Origin: Moricandia arvensis
Taxonomy: Eukaryota > Streptophyta > Magnoliopsida > Brassicales > Brassicaceae
Reading direction: 5' to 3'
Length of the DNA: 64,000 nucleotides
Assembly (NCBI GenBank): GCA_905132765.1
Contig: CAJHQP010002242.1
Location: 1-64,000, forward strand
Both the position numbers and the translations under genes were made by a program. How positions within the stretch are numbered: position 1 is the first letter of the stretch; each line of letters starts with the position of its first letter. This document shows, piece by piece, positions 11,826 through 22,779 of the stretch. A model generated the notes under the pieces. The model was given only the letters and a program-made list of their open reading frames with translations. It had not been told where the DNA came from and did not search any database.

Positions 11826-12830
11826 TTAAATTATAGACCAACCAATCAGACCCAACCCGAGAGGAGATATCCAGCCTAAACAAGGAGACGGAAACCCAAA
11901 TCTTAGAAGAGAAGCACAGCTTGCCATCGCTGTGCCGCCAAGCTTCAGATCACCGTAGAGAGGAACTACAATGACGCCAGACAACCACCGCGAGCCAAGA
12001 AAAAAATAGAGATATCTTCTTGTAAAATATTCGAGAAGGGACCGGCCCGAAAAAGGAGCACCGAGCCGGCACAAAGACCACTACAAACCACAGAGAACTG
12101 AGCAACAACGAGAACGAAATTCACAGAGGAAGGATGAGAGAAGATATAAGTTACTCCATGGTGGCAAAATCAAAGGAAGAGAAGGAAGGTCCCACATGAG
12201 GAGATGAACCACCAGGAAAACTCCGAGAATAACCAGAGCTGCAGTCCTAAAACAGCTCGGGGACCAAAAGGCGACAGCCGGCAAGCCCCGACCACAAGCA
12301 CATTCACTATCGCCCCACAACTATGACTTTAGATCACTGCCACGACTCCACAACACACTTAGTTCGCTGACCCACTACACAACAACGGCAGAGAACACGG
12401 AGAGAGAGAAGGAGAACACCAGAACCGGTCCTCACAGAAACCGAGAGATCTAAATCCCAACTCCACTGCCCACCACCTTGAAAACGAACCATGGATCTGA
12501 AAGTAAGGTGTCAATTCACTGAGATGAGAAGCTAACATCAGATTAAGCACCGATGGGAACAAAACAAGCGGGGGTGAAGTGCTTCTCACACCGCGAAGGC
12601 ACCGAAGGAGAGGCGGAGGAGGTTGAGAAGAGGGGAAACCTAGGGTAAAAGGGTTTATGTGTAGGGCATTACTTGTGACAACCCGTCCTGCATACCTAGG
12701 CTCACAGTCCTGCAGAGCACCGACCCTAACCCCTCCCATGCGAGTCCTCACCAACTCTCCCAAGTAGGTTATTGGTGCGCTTGGCGTTCCTCGAACCCCA
12801 AACCTCACATTTTTACAACCCTCCCATAGG
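11826..12830 (-). repeat. Unclassified G+C-rich repeat
   Basis: Three consecutive minus-strand open stretches (12808-12359, 12320-12081, 12074-11826) are rich in S, P, L and C and contain no domain I recognise. The outer end (12660-12780) shares 'GGGGTTAGGGTCGGTGC', 'CTGCAG' and 'ACGGGTTGTCACAA' with the repeat at 7263-7575. I read this as a repeat-element body and not a gene. The family is unknown to me. Confidence 0.45.
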
Positions 12831-12908
12831 GCAAGTTGTCACCAATAATGACAGTTTATATGTAGTGTACTATTCACAACGCCATAAAAAATATAAATAT
12901 ATATATAT

Positions 12909-13190
12909 ATACTTGTTTTACTAATATATAAAAATTTATTAAAAGACCATTTTTTGGATGCCGTTAATCGAAGATCGTCAATCCTTGACCAATTTAGATA
13001 TTGTATAATTTCCATAATATTATGAAAACATAACATATATACTTGTTTTACTAATATATATAATTTGTTAGAAAGGTTGTTTAACGTGTGTCGCGGATCT
13101 AACCTTTAGCATTTATACAAGATAGCCAAGCCTTAGCTAGTTTAGCTGTTGTGTGATATTCATAATACTTTTAAAATATTAACATAGAAA
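12909..13190. repeat. Diverged tandem repeat, about 130-150 bp period
   Basis: Two successive units begin 'ATACTTGTTTTACTAATATAT' and run through matching 'CCTTGACCAATTTAGATATTGT' / 'GCCTTAGCTAGTTTAGCTGTTGT' parts to 'ATAATATTATGAAAACATAACAT' / 'ATAATACTTTTAAAATATTAACAT'-like ends. A third unit starts at about 13188 and stops. Confidence 0.5.
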
Positions 13191-13330
13191 CTTGTTTGTT
13201 GGATTTTCAGTAATTCGAATCCATTTTTTTCAGTTCATCAAGAGTAGTATTCGGTTCCAATCCAATGAATCTTCTTCCATGTTTTCCTTCATTGACAACA
13301 AAGCTTTATCCATTATTGGTGCATGCTATT

Positions 13331-13733
13331 TGTTCATTAGTGAGCTAGTGCGGTAAAGTAGATAGCACAGTTTAATATGTTGGCTACTCGAAGGTGATTT
13401 ATTTTGTCGAAAGATGACCAACTAGATGATTTTAAGGGTTGATTTATAAGATGTTCAAAGAATACAAGATGTTCTCTCCTCCTCTTTTACATTTGCCCTA
13501 TGGTTCCCTTTTATAACCTTCTAACAAAAGTAGTTCGCCCTAGATCATAGAGCTTATGGGCCGGATTTGGTGAAGTTGGGCCGGACGCAGTTGGTGTTCT
13601 TGCTCGGCTCACTTCTTTTAAGTATCGGCCTGGTTTGTCATTTTGTCCGCGTGGCGAGCTGACGCGCGCGATCTTTTGGCCGAGCATCTCAACTGATGGG
13701 TCTTGAGGGAGGATGTAAATCCACCCCCAAACA
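13331..13733 (-). mobile_element. Tat element 3' LTR
   Basis: 403 bp, TGTTCATTAG..CCCAAACA on plus. It differs from the other LTR by about 13 substitutions and one indel in my hand alignment. A TATAAAAG box on the minus strand lies at 13508-13515. The polypurine tract (minus CTGGGGGGCTTAC) is at 13734-13746. Confidence 0.85.
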
Positions 13734-14057
13734 GTAAGCCCCCCAGTTCGTTCATGAAGAGTCCGACGATTCTGGGCGAATTATTTTGAAAGGGTTCGGA
13801 GGTTGGATGCTCTGTACGACCAATCATGTAGCTCCTGTTGCGCGGGCTATGGTGCTTTCTTGGCTGGGAAGGGTAATATCGGTCGATCGTAGTGAAAGAG
13901 AGTCAATTGACTTCGTACTGGTTTAGCTGACGGTTTGCCTTGGTTTCGCTTGGGAAGAATAAACCGGTGTCTTGGTTCACCTCTGGGAACGAGAGCATAA
14001 GGCGAGAGGGCCTTTAGAGTGAATTAGGGATGACGCGAGGAAGCGCGGTCGGTTAAC

Positions 14058-14127
14058 GTGGCCCATCTAGGGCCCAACTAGCCGTAATGATTGCCCTAGA
14101 TTCTCGTGTCCAATTTTTGCTATAAAT
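14058..14127 (+). promoter_or_regulatory. Promoter of the antisense gene
   Basis: TATAAAT at 14121-14127 is preceded by two GGCCCA-type motifs (GTGGCCCATCTAGGGCCCAAC, 14058-14078) and an ACGTGG core. GGCCCA motifs are known site II/TCP-type promoter elements in plants. The first good ATG in the open frame is 110 bp downstream of the TATA. The promoter faces away from the nearest LTR and drives the strand opposite gag-pol. This is inferred from motifs only. Confidence 0.6.
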
Positions 14128-14237
14128 GGAACACTTTCAGAGGTCTCCTTCATTTCTCTCCGCGTTTACAGGTAGCTTCCTTTCTCCCTCATCTCTCTCT
14201 CTCTCTAATTTATTACGGTCAGATTTGTCAAGCTCCG

Positions 14238-17200
14238 ATGAGAAACCGTCTGGCACACAAGTTTTCGGAGACTGAAAAGGGGAAGGCAGTGGTATCCCCC
14301 ATTCAGGACTCGAATCGATCGGGCAACGCGATTTCGTGCGACGATGCAGGTCTTGCTCATTTAGACGGCTTGAGGGATGTCAATGGTCTTACTCTCTCTC
14401 AACGCTTGTTGGTCGCTGAAGCCGAGAAACGATTTTGGGAAGATGGGGGCCAAGCGTCGTCCGAAGATACCGAAGGGGGTAGTTCTGGCTCGTCTGGGAG
14501 AATCGGCGAAGAGGTTTCGGTAGGAGTCAAATTTTGTGGCCCTCGCGTGGATGTGAACGAGGAAACTTTGATTCTCCCGGAGGACGGCAGGGTTTACCCG
14601 ATTAAGTTCCACGAAATCGGGACTTTTGAACACCTCCCGACCCTAGACTCTGATCTTTTACGTCCTGCCAACGTTATCGGGCAAGATTGGGAAGACGTCA
14701 AGAGCACCTGGTCTTCATACGGTAGTGTCAGCACTCTTCTCAGGGAATGTGGTGGGAACGGCATGACGTTCATGATTCTGGGCGTCGACCAAAGACCTTG
14801 GAGCCCGCAGGTGGGATACCACGTATACGAGTCCTTCTTCCAAAACGATATCAAGCTCTAGTTCCCGATTCCCAGGCTTGTCACTTCGTACTATTTTCCG
14901 TCGCGGGGTTGCTATTACCCAGATGACATCAGCGACCTGGCGTATCGCCGTTGCTCTCATGGTGATTGCTGCGGAAGTTGATGTTCTTATGAGCGTGAGG
15001 GTGTTCGAGGAACTGACCATGACTTCGGCGCAACCGAACGGCTTATTCGCTCTCAGAATGAGGCCCGGTCTCCACATTTTAACCGGTCATCTGAACAAGA
15101 CGCCGGATTGGGACCGCTTCTATTTTTACATGAAGTGCGATGAATTCGCCTTCGAAGAACAACCGAGCAACGACTGCCATTTTTTATGGAGTCATAGGCT
15201 TGGTAAATCTTCTTGCGTTCAAAATTTTTCGGACGCTCTCTGACTCAAATATCTCTGCTTCTTTTTCTTACAGTTACGCATCCTAACACAATAGCGCATC
15301 CGGAGAGTTTTTTCGAATACACTTTGAAAATCGCTGCTTCGAGCCAGGAGAAGTGGGGAGGATTCAGTCTTGCTCGCATACGTCGCAACCACGAACGCAT
15401 CGCAAAAGGTCTTTTCATTCGTTTATTTCTTTCTTTTGATTTCCTCGTTCCTGACTTGAATCTCATGGTGTGGTTCAGCTAAGTGGGCTTCTAATATTCC
15501 GTGCGAGGAAACATCTGATCCGAGACTGAAGTTGAGAACTGCGAAGATAGCCGAATCAAATAAAACGATGAAAGATCTCCCGAATGTCAGCTCGCTACTC
15601 GTTAGTGGCTTAGCAAACATCGGCCTGAGGGCTGCGAATCCGATGGCCACACTCGACGCTCTTAATATGCAGGTGCCTGCTCCTCCAGAAGGAACTTTGG
15701 CCATCGTAAATGAGGATGGCGAAACTGTTCTAGCCACCAAGAGGGGAAAGGAGAGCTCAACCGTTGGTCTTCCCAAGTCTCCGAGGAAGAAATCCAAATC
15801 GACCAAAACCACTCGAGGTGAAGGGGATCGTGAATCGTTGGTCGTTGGTGAAAATGCTGCCCGGCGGGAACCGTCTTCCGATCCTTCCAACGACGTACCA
15901 CCTTTGAAGAGGAGAAAGAAGAAGGACAAGTTGGCTGATCTTGATAGAACGAGCGTTGCCTCGGGTCGTGCCGAGGCTGAGACGGGTTCGAAGAAACGAA
16001 CGAAGAAGTCTCGGGAGAAACCTTCTGGAGCCGACCAGACAGGCGTGGAACTGAACAAATCGGGAGCTGTTCCCGACGACGGAGAAGCCGCGAGGGCCGC
16101 TGACTCGGCCACACACCAGGATGAAACTGGCTATGATATCGAGTCCTCTCACATGGAGCAGCGCCTGCCAGTGACCGATAACATTATTCTCGACGCGGCC
16201 AAAAAGGCGGTTGAGAGTGGGAACGTCGTATTGCGCAGGCGGGAGGGTCCAACGGTTCCACATAAGGTGAACTTCCATTACACAAGCGCATCTACTCCGC
16301 TTTTGAACGATCCTCGTGCTTGCTCTGAGCTAATGCGCCAACTTAAGGGTGGTCCTAGGGACATGCCTCCAGTCGAGGATCTATATTTCTCTAGTCTTTA
16401 TGTTGATGCTGCTCGCAATTCGGTATTGGTAAGTCTCTCACCTTTGATTGTTCGCTCGTTGTTTCAAGGGTCTAACTTTGACAGCTCTTTTATGTCCACA
16501 GTTCAAGAGCCGTTGGAATTTGATCATGAGCGAATATGATAGAGCCCTGAAGAAGACGACGTTGAGATTGGGGGCGGCCGAAAAGGATCTGGCGGCCAAA
16601 AAGGATTATATCAGGGAGAAGAAGAAGGAATTACTCGACACAGTAGAGAACGCCGTAAAGGAGAGGGATAGTTGGGCTGCTCGCCAGCGGGCCAAAAAGA
16701 AGAAAGCCGAGGGATTGGCCGCTGAACTCGAGAAGGTTCAGGCTTGGCTTGCGCAGGCGGAAAAAGATTGGGGGGTTGCAGTCTTAGAGAAGGAGGCGGC
16801 GATTCGAAAGAGAGACGCCATGACTGCCGAGAAGACGACCATGATAGCCGACCAGAAGAAAGAGATCGAACGACTCGGATCTATGAGGTCACTCAGGAGC
16901 GATCGCGGGTGGAGACAGATATGGCTGCCAAAGCTGCGAAGCGCTTTGAAGGGATCCGAGAGTACATGGTTAGACGCGTGGCCTACAAAGAAAAGCGGAG
17001 TGCGCTTGGGAATGCTCGCGGTGTAAGGTACAGCTTACAGGACTTGAAGGAGCAGAAGATTCTGGCAGTCCCGGATGCGGTGATCGGTTTTTTGAATGAG
17101 CGAGAAGCCGAGTTCGAGAAGGAGGCTGATGCGATGAAAGTTGGAGATATCCCTGAGGAGTTTCTCGGGTTATCTCCATTGATTCTTCCTTCGTGGTTCG

Positions 17201-17592
17201 TGACTGCTCACCCTTTTCCTGGTCTTGATCAATTCCGGTCGAACAGGGATTTGATCGATCCGGCTACAGCGACTTCCATGCAAACTCCGGTTCAGTCACG
17301 CAGCGGTGGCGTTCATGGCGATCAGGAGAGGTTTGGCGCGATCAACGCTGATCAAGATCATGCCCAAGATGACTGCACAAGCGTCGCCAATGCCGACGGT
17401 TCTGGCGACCAAGTCTTGGGTGCAGGCGATCAACAGGTTGAAAAACCGTCGTTGAACCCTGGGGAAGAGATTATAGGATATCTTTATATGTTTTGTTCCT
17501 CGAAATTCGCTTGTATTTTATATATCTTCCCGCTCAGACGGGCTTGTTGTATGGTTATCACTTTCCCCCTTCCTTTTTTTGTTGTATTGTAA
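14238..17592 (+). pseudogene. Antisense gene of the Tat element, four exons, broken
   Basis: A gene opposite to gag-pol. Start ATG 14238 (MRNRLAHKFSETEKGKAVV). Proposed exons: 14238-15202, 15274-15408, 15479-16428 and 16502 to about 17592. All three introns are GT-AG and join in frame (for example codons L-V across intron 1 and K-A across intron 2). The first half resembles the plant 'putative gypsy type transposon' domain (Transposase_28): 'ITQMTSATWRIAVALMVIA', 'LTGHLNKTPDWDRFYFYMK'. Exon 3 has basic, NLS-like clusters. Exon 4 (16540-16880) is a long charged coiled coil. Lesions are a TAG at 14859-14861, a frameshift near 14890 and another near 16880. Such extra genes are known in Tat elements, but their function is not. 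The end of exon 4 is uncertain. Confidence 0.7.
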
Positions 17593-18075
17593 TATTGCGT
17601 TTTATCCGCTTGGTTATGCCTCTAGTCAATTCGATTGTAACTTTTTCGCTTTGACAATGAATTGTGACGTTTAGCATTTTATTCGTAGAATCGTATTTCG
17701 AATTAAACTTTGTTCGCTTATAGTCGTGACTCGCCTTTTTACCAATCTAAGAATAATCTTGGTGAGCTTTTAGGTCGGCCAAACCGTTCTCAGGGATCGT
17801 CAGATGGCAAGGGCCCTAGAAATGGAAGCGGATGGTCCATTTACAATGGACCCGTTTTTGGTTGTTTAAACCGCGAAGTGGTGGTCGAGTATTTGATCAA
17901 GATACGACCGACACTGATCATCCACTTTGATCGAACCTGGTGTACAAGATCGTGACTTTAAGCGGAAGTGACCGTCTTCGAGTTTTAATCAAAGTTTTTT
18001 TTTTGGCGTTGTGGCTGAACCTTCTAATCGGGCGGCCTACGTATCCTTTCGGAAGGAATCAAGCCTTTCGTTGTT
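17593..18075. other. Tat element untranslated region
   Basis: Non-coding sequence between the antisense gene and the tandem repeat. It contains a perfect short hairpin (GGTCCATT-TAC-AATGGACC, near 17834-17853) and a 'GGCGGCCTACGTATCC' stretch near 18030 that I recall as recurrent in plant Tat-type elements. No integrase-like coding sequence is visible on either strand. Confidence 0.45.
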
Positions 18076-18360
18076 CTTTTTTGACCAATTAAAAGTGACT
18101 CGAATGTCTTTTACTTGGCATCAAGCAAAAGTGATAGAGAGATCATTGGTTCGTTTTTTTTTTGTGCCGAGGAAAAGGGACCGAGAGATCATTAGCCCGG
18201 GTTTTTCTTTTTTTTTTGTTTTTTTGCGGTTCTTTTTCGACCAAGTAAAAGTGACTCGAATGTCTTTTACTTGGCTTCGAGCCGAGAGATCATTGGCTCG
18301 TTTTTTTTTTTTTGCTCCGAGCAAAAGTGACCGAGAGATCACTAGCCCAGTTTTTGCTCG
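18076..18360. repeat. Tandem repeat between pol and antisense gene
   Basis: Two units, about 18076-18229 and 18231-18360. Each has 'AAAAGTGACTCGAATGTC', 'TTTTACTTGG', 'GAGAGATCATTGG' and a long T run, then 'GACCGAGAGATCA.TAGCCC'. Units differ in length mainly at T runs. Variable tandem repeats in this position are known from Tat-type elements. Confidence 0.7.
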
Positions 18361-18470
18361 TCGCGCTTAGCTGTAGTACTTCCGAAGGTTAGAAGTGTTC
18401 CAGGACCTCGGCACTTTATCTCCAGTAGGTTAGAAGCGTTGAACTGATTGGCGACGAGTTCAGAATTGCA

Positions 18471-20820
18471 TTAAGTGTTGACTCGTTTTGCTCCGACCGC
18501 CGCAGCCAGCTGGAGCCCCGCGATGAGGGATTCGGATTTTGCTTCGTTATTGGACGCCTTGAAGCCTAGACGAAAGATTGTCGGATCAGTTCGCCAGTGG
18601 GCGACTGGAGTTGGACTCCGGCTCCCGAACCCTTGCTTGTAGATGAACCATCCACGTGCAGTATCCAATTGCTGTTTGGGAGGATCAAGTCATGTTCGAG
18701 TTCTGGTGTTAGCTCGATCAAGAAATCCGCGAGAACCTGCGACTTCGAGGCCGTTCGACTTTTATAAGTAATATCGTGTTTGCTCAGCTCGACGGCCCAT
18801 TTGGAGAGGCGACCTGATTGGTTTGTGTTCTCCATGATGGTCCGCATGGGGTGGTTGGTTAGGACGATAATCGAGTGTGATTGAAAATTTAGACGAAGCT
18901 TCCTCGCTGCAGTGACTACTGCGAGGGCCATCTTTTCGAGCGTCGTGTAACGGGTTTCTGCATCCGCCATTCATTTTCTGGTGTAGAAGATAGGTTTCTG
19001 CTCGCCTTTGCCCTCCTTTACTAACACACTGTTGACGGCGGTATCAAAGACAGCGATGTAAAGGTAAAGGATGTCTCCTTCCTCCGGCTTCGATAGTATC
19101 GGTGGAGTTGTCAAGTAGGCTTTAAGTCGTCCGAATGCTTCTTCGCATTGCTCGTCCCAGAGGAATTTCTTGTGGCTGCGCAATAGGTCGAAGAAGGGGG
19201 GGCCTTTTCAGTCGATTGAGAGATAAACCTGTTGAGAGCCGCTATGCAACCAGTAAGTCGCTGAACCTCCTTGCTATTCTTCGGGCTTGGTAGGTCGAGA
19301 ATCGCAGCGATTTGTTTTGGATTGGCTTCGATCCCTCGTTGGGTGACGATGTAACCTAGGAACTCCCCGGAGATTACTCCAAACGTACACTTAGTCGGAT
19401 TCAGCTTCATTCCATATATGTTCAGTGTCGAGAAGTACTGCTTTAAATGCCCGAGGTGGTCGTCGGCACGTAGTGACTTGACGAGCATATCTTCGATATA
19501 GACTTCCATTGTACCCCTAGTTGGTCGGCGATCATTTTGTTGACGAGCCTTTGATAGGTCGCACCGGCGTTTTTAAGTCCGAATGGCATTACTTTATGAC
19601 AATATGTTCCGCGGTCAGTGATGAAGTCCGTCTTTTCTCTGTCATCGGGATGCATCATTATTTGGTTGTATCCAGAGAACGCGTCCATGAAGCTGAACAA
19701 TTCATTTCCGGTTGTCGATTCGACTAAGCAATCAATATTTGGCAAGGGAAATCTATCTTTTGGGCACGCCTTATTGAGATCAGTGAAGTCTACGCAGACC
19801 CTCCATTTGCCGTTCTTCTTTCGCTCGATTACCGGGTTAGCGAGCCATTCCGGATAACGGACTTTGGTAATAGAGCCGGCAGCGAGTAGATGGTCGACCT
19901 CATCGTTTACAGCTTTGGCCCACTCTGGGCCGATTTTTCGTCGCTTTTGACGTACAGGTCTGTAGGTCGGATCGACATTGAGTTCGTGGACAGCAATAGC
20001 AGGATCAATACCTTTCATATTGGAAGTCGTCCAGGCGAATGTTGAGACATTCTCTCGTAGAAAGGAAACAATACGTGCTCTTGGGTCGTCAGCTAAGTGT
20101 GCACCTACGCGGATCGTTTTGCTAGGGTCGTCGGTATCGATGCTAACTTCCTCGATTTTTTCTTTGAGTGGATAGATTTTCTCAATCGGCTTCACCACCG
20201 TACTTATGTGAGGATTTTCTTTTTGACTTTTGGCTTCACTGACCAAGAGGTCTCGGGCTACTCGTTGGTCGCCGCGGATCGTGGCAATGTGACCGTCGCG
20301 ACCGGGGAACTTGATGCACTAATGGTAGGTGGAAGGGATGACTTTCATGGAATGGATCCACGGTGTCCCAAGAATTGCGTTATATGGCGCGATGACGTCT
20401 ATTATGGAGAACTTGATATTTTTGGTGACACTGGCGGCAAAGACACTAAGTCAGATCGTACCGAGTATGATTTCCGAAGATCCGTTAAAGCCGGTCAATG
20501 ACCTAGTAGAGGGCTTGACTCTTCCGGGATCGATTCCCATCTTGTCGAGGATCTTTAGGAAGATCAAATCGACCGAACTGCCGGTATCAATTAGTATTTT
20601 TGTAACTTCGCAGTCCTCGATTCCGAGCACGACAAGTAGAGGATCGTTATTTGGTGCGTGGACTTCAGCCGAGTCGGCAGTAGAGAAAGTGATCTGTGGA
20701 TCATTCTCCGGAGCAGCAGGCCAATGTCTCGCGGTAGAGGCCTTGCGACGGAACTCCTTGACCAACCTGACTGAGTCACCGCAGGGCGGGGATCCGCCCA
20801 TAATGACGCTCAATCTAATT
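18471..20820 (-). pseudogene. Tat element pol: protease, RT, RNase H
   Basis: Minus-strand polyprotein. The protease active site 'LIDTGSSVDLIF' is near 20590. RT runs from about 20060 to 19250 with 'WRVCVDFTDLNKACPKDRFP' and 'FSFMDAFSGYNQI' intact. Its catalytic box reads YIED where YIDD is expected (near 19500). RNase H starts 'LHVDGSSTSKGSGAG' (near 18650) and reads NNEAKSES where NNEAEYEA is expected, so the catalytic Glu is Lys. Lesions: a frameshift near 19510, a frameshift in a C run near 19200, an in-frame stop near 18972 and a frameshift near 18600. Integrase is not found. Certainly inactive. Confidence 0.85.
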
Positions 20821-21001
20821 TTCTTTGCCCATTTGAGCTTGACTCACAGATCAGTTGACGTCGTATTGTTCGAAGAGAGTTGTCATTTGGAGCTCCGGGT
20901 ATCGAGCTTCGTGTGCAGATCGGGGATCCTGGAGTTCAAATTGTCTCGTAAGTCGGTAACTTTATCTCTCAGCCTTGCTTGGATATCTATGGTATCGGAG
21001 T

Positions 21002-22729
21002 TTAACTTTCTTGTAAGTCGGTAATGTTGTCCGATTTGGTGTCGCTGTCTCCGCGGACTGTGGTCGATCTGACAGATTTTGTATGTTCAAGTTTTTCTCG
21101 CAGATCGGCGTCTCGAGGGCTGGTTTGAGCCTTCCCTTTTAGGAAGTTGCAGAGGTCGCCAGTCTGTGCTTCCTCGTCAGAGGACGGCGACAGTGAGTCG
21201 GCAAGGATTGTAAAAATCTTTCGGCGGGACTTAGTCTTGTCGTCGTCTGAAGATGAGCTATCCTTCTGCCGAGAGGCATTTGCTTCGGCTTCTAGCTTTA
21301 GATCCGGTTCGTGGCGACTTGAAGCTTTCTTCTTCTTATCTTTGCTTTTGCTCCAACTCTTGCTGTTTTTCTCAGGTTTTGGTCTCGGTGGTTCAATATT
21401 GGTTTTTCCGCTTGCGAACGCTGCTAGCAAGAGCTCGTGCAACTGTTTGCATTCCTTCGTGTCGTGCCCCCTTATCTTGTGATGTTCGCAGTATTTGCTC
21501 TCGTCGTACTTGGTAGGTTGAGTGCTGGATACGCCGGTGCGCGGGGGAAGGACCTTCCCATTGGAATCCCTTTCCCAGACATTCCATCCGGGCTCCCTAA
21601 CCACATGATTAGTTGCTTTTGGTTCCTGTTCGGTCATAGCGTACACAGTTGTCTTCTTTTTTTGTCGTTTTTGTTATACGGCATATGTTGTCATGGCTCC
21701 TGCGAGAGGTCCGTCGGTTTAGATGCTGTCTGTTTCGCCGTATTCTGTTTGGTGTAGTATGCCCGCTTATCCTCCTCCAGCATAATGAAGTTTTTTAATC
21801 GATGGAGGGCGTCCTGCAAGGAGACGGTAGGGTGCTAATACAGTTTTTTGCGAAACTCCAAGTTTATCCATAGCGTGTGTCGGAGAGCTTCGACCGCGGT
21901 TTTCTCCGTGACGTGGACCTTTGACACTACCTGCTTGAAATGCTCCATGTAGTCTTTGAGGCTTTTGGTTGACGACTGGGACATTTTCCAGAGATCCGAA
22001 ATAGAGGCTCCATCGCGGGTAAACATGACGTAGTGCTTCAAAAACGTCGTGGAAAGGTCGTGGAAATTGTCGATGGAGCCGTCGGTCAGACGAGAGAACC
22101 ATGTGAGTGCTGGGCTAGAGAGGTTTTCGACAAACAACTGGCAAGAGTCGGCGTCCTTTTCTTCGTCGGAAAAGTGAGCTCGAGCCAGGGCTATGTTGAA
22201 AGTCGTCATATGGTCAGTCGGGTCGGAGTCGCCTGTGTACGGTTGGATACGGAGCTTGTCCGTTTGTGGGATTTTGACGTCAGTTATGCGTCGGGTGAAC
22301 GGGTTACGCAAGGTAGCTTCGAGTACCCTTTTCGATTTCTGGAGCCGAGCTGGTGACGCGGTGGATCTTAGAGTGTATGTCTCTCAGTGAGTCTTGGAGT
22401 TGGGCTATCTGTCGGCTTGTGGTCGGATCTGAGCTTCATGGGTTCTGTTCTGGGCCTGACATCGTTTGTTCCATGGTATCCATACACTGTTCTTGTATAC
22501 CGGTCAGAGGGTTAACGGAGAAGAGTTGCATGCGGACCGTTTGCGGGTTACTGGAGGTGCCTGGGGCGGATGCTAGAGCGGCGACAAGGATTTCTAGACG
22601 CTCATTAGTCGCTTTTTGGACTTCATCTTGCTGGGCAAAACATGCCAGGATGGTATCCATGACCTCGGTCATAGATGGTGCGGAGGCGGCCGGAGGAGGG
22701 TTATCCCCAGCGGCCGAGTTTTCGGTCAT
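21002..22729 (-). pseudogene. Tat element gag
   Basis: Starts MTENSAAGDN at 22729, 51 bp inside the LTR. The retrotransposon gag domain spans about 22300-21850 ('SDPTDHMTTFNIALARA', 'ALTWFSRLTDGSIDNFHDL'). A zinc-knuckle-like CEHHKIRGHDTKEC lies near 21490, followed by a basic, serine-rich tail. Breaks are a stop near 22437, a frameshift near 22330, TAG at 21835-21837, a frameshift near 21712 and a stop near 21670. It precedes protease on the same strand, as usual for the family. Confidence 0.8.
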
Positions 22730-22760
22730 CGATCGAAACGTTACACTACTTCGGGAAATG

Positions 22761-22779
22761 CCCCACGGTGGGCACAAAA
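22761..22779 (-). other. Tat primer-binding region
   Basis: The minus strand reads TTTTGTGCCCACCGTGGGG directly after the LTR end. It resembles the 'GGCGCCCACCGTGGGG' sequence I associate with this position in Tat elements, with a changed core. Confidence 0.5.

Noticed and set aside
11826..12808. Three minus-strand frames as a hypothetical gene
   Set aside because: Stops separate them, composition is repeat-like, and the end matches another repeat copy in the window.
15423..16278. Long minus-strand frames opposite exon 3 of the antisense gene
   Set aside because: They mirror the G+C-rich exon in other frames. The plus-strand frame has splice continuity and a coiled-coil-rich continuation; the minus frames do not.
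18011..18370. Open frames on both strands in the T-rich repeat
   Set aside because: Low-complexity F/K/R-rich translations of a tandem repeat; no start context or domain.
20097..21024. Plus-strand frames across the Tat protease region
   Set aside because: Shadows of the minus-strand protease and RT, which carry clear DTGSS and RT motifs.
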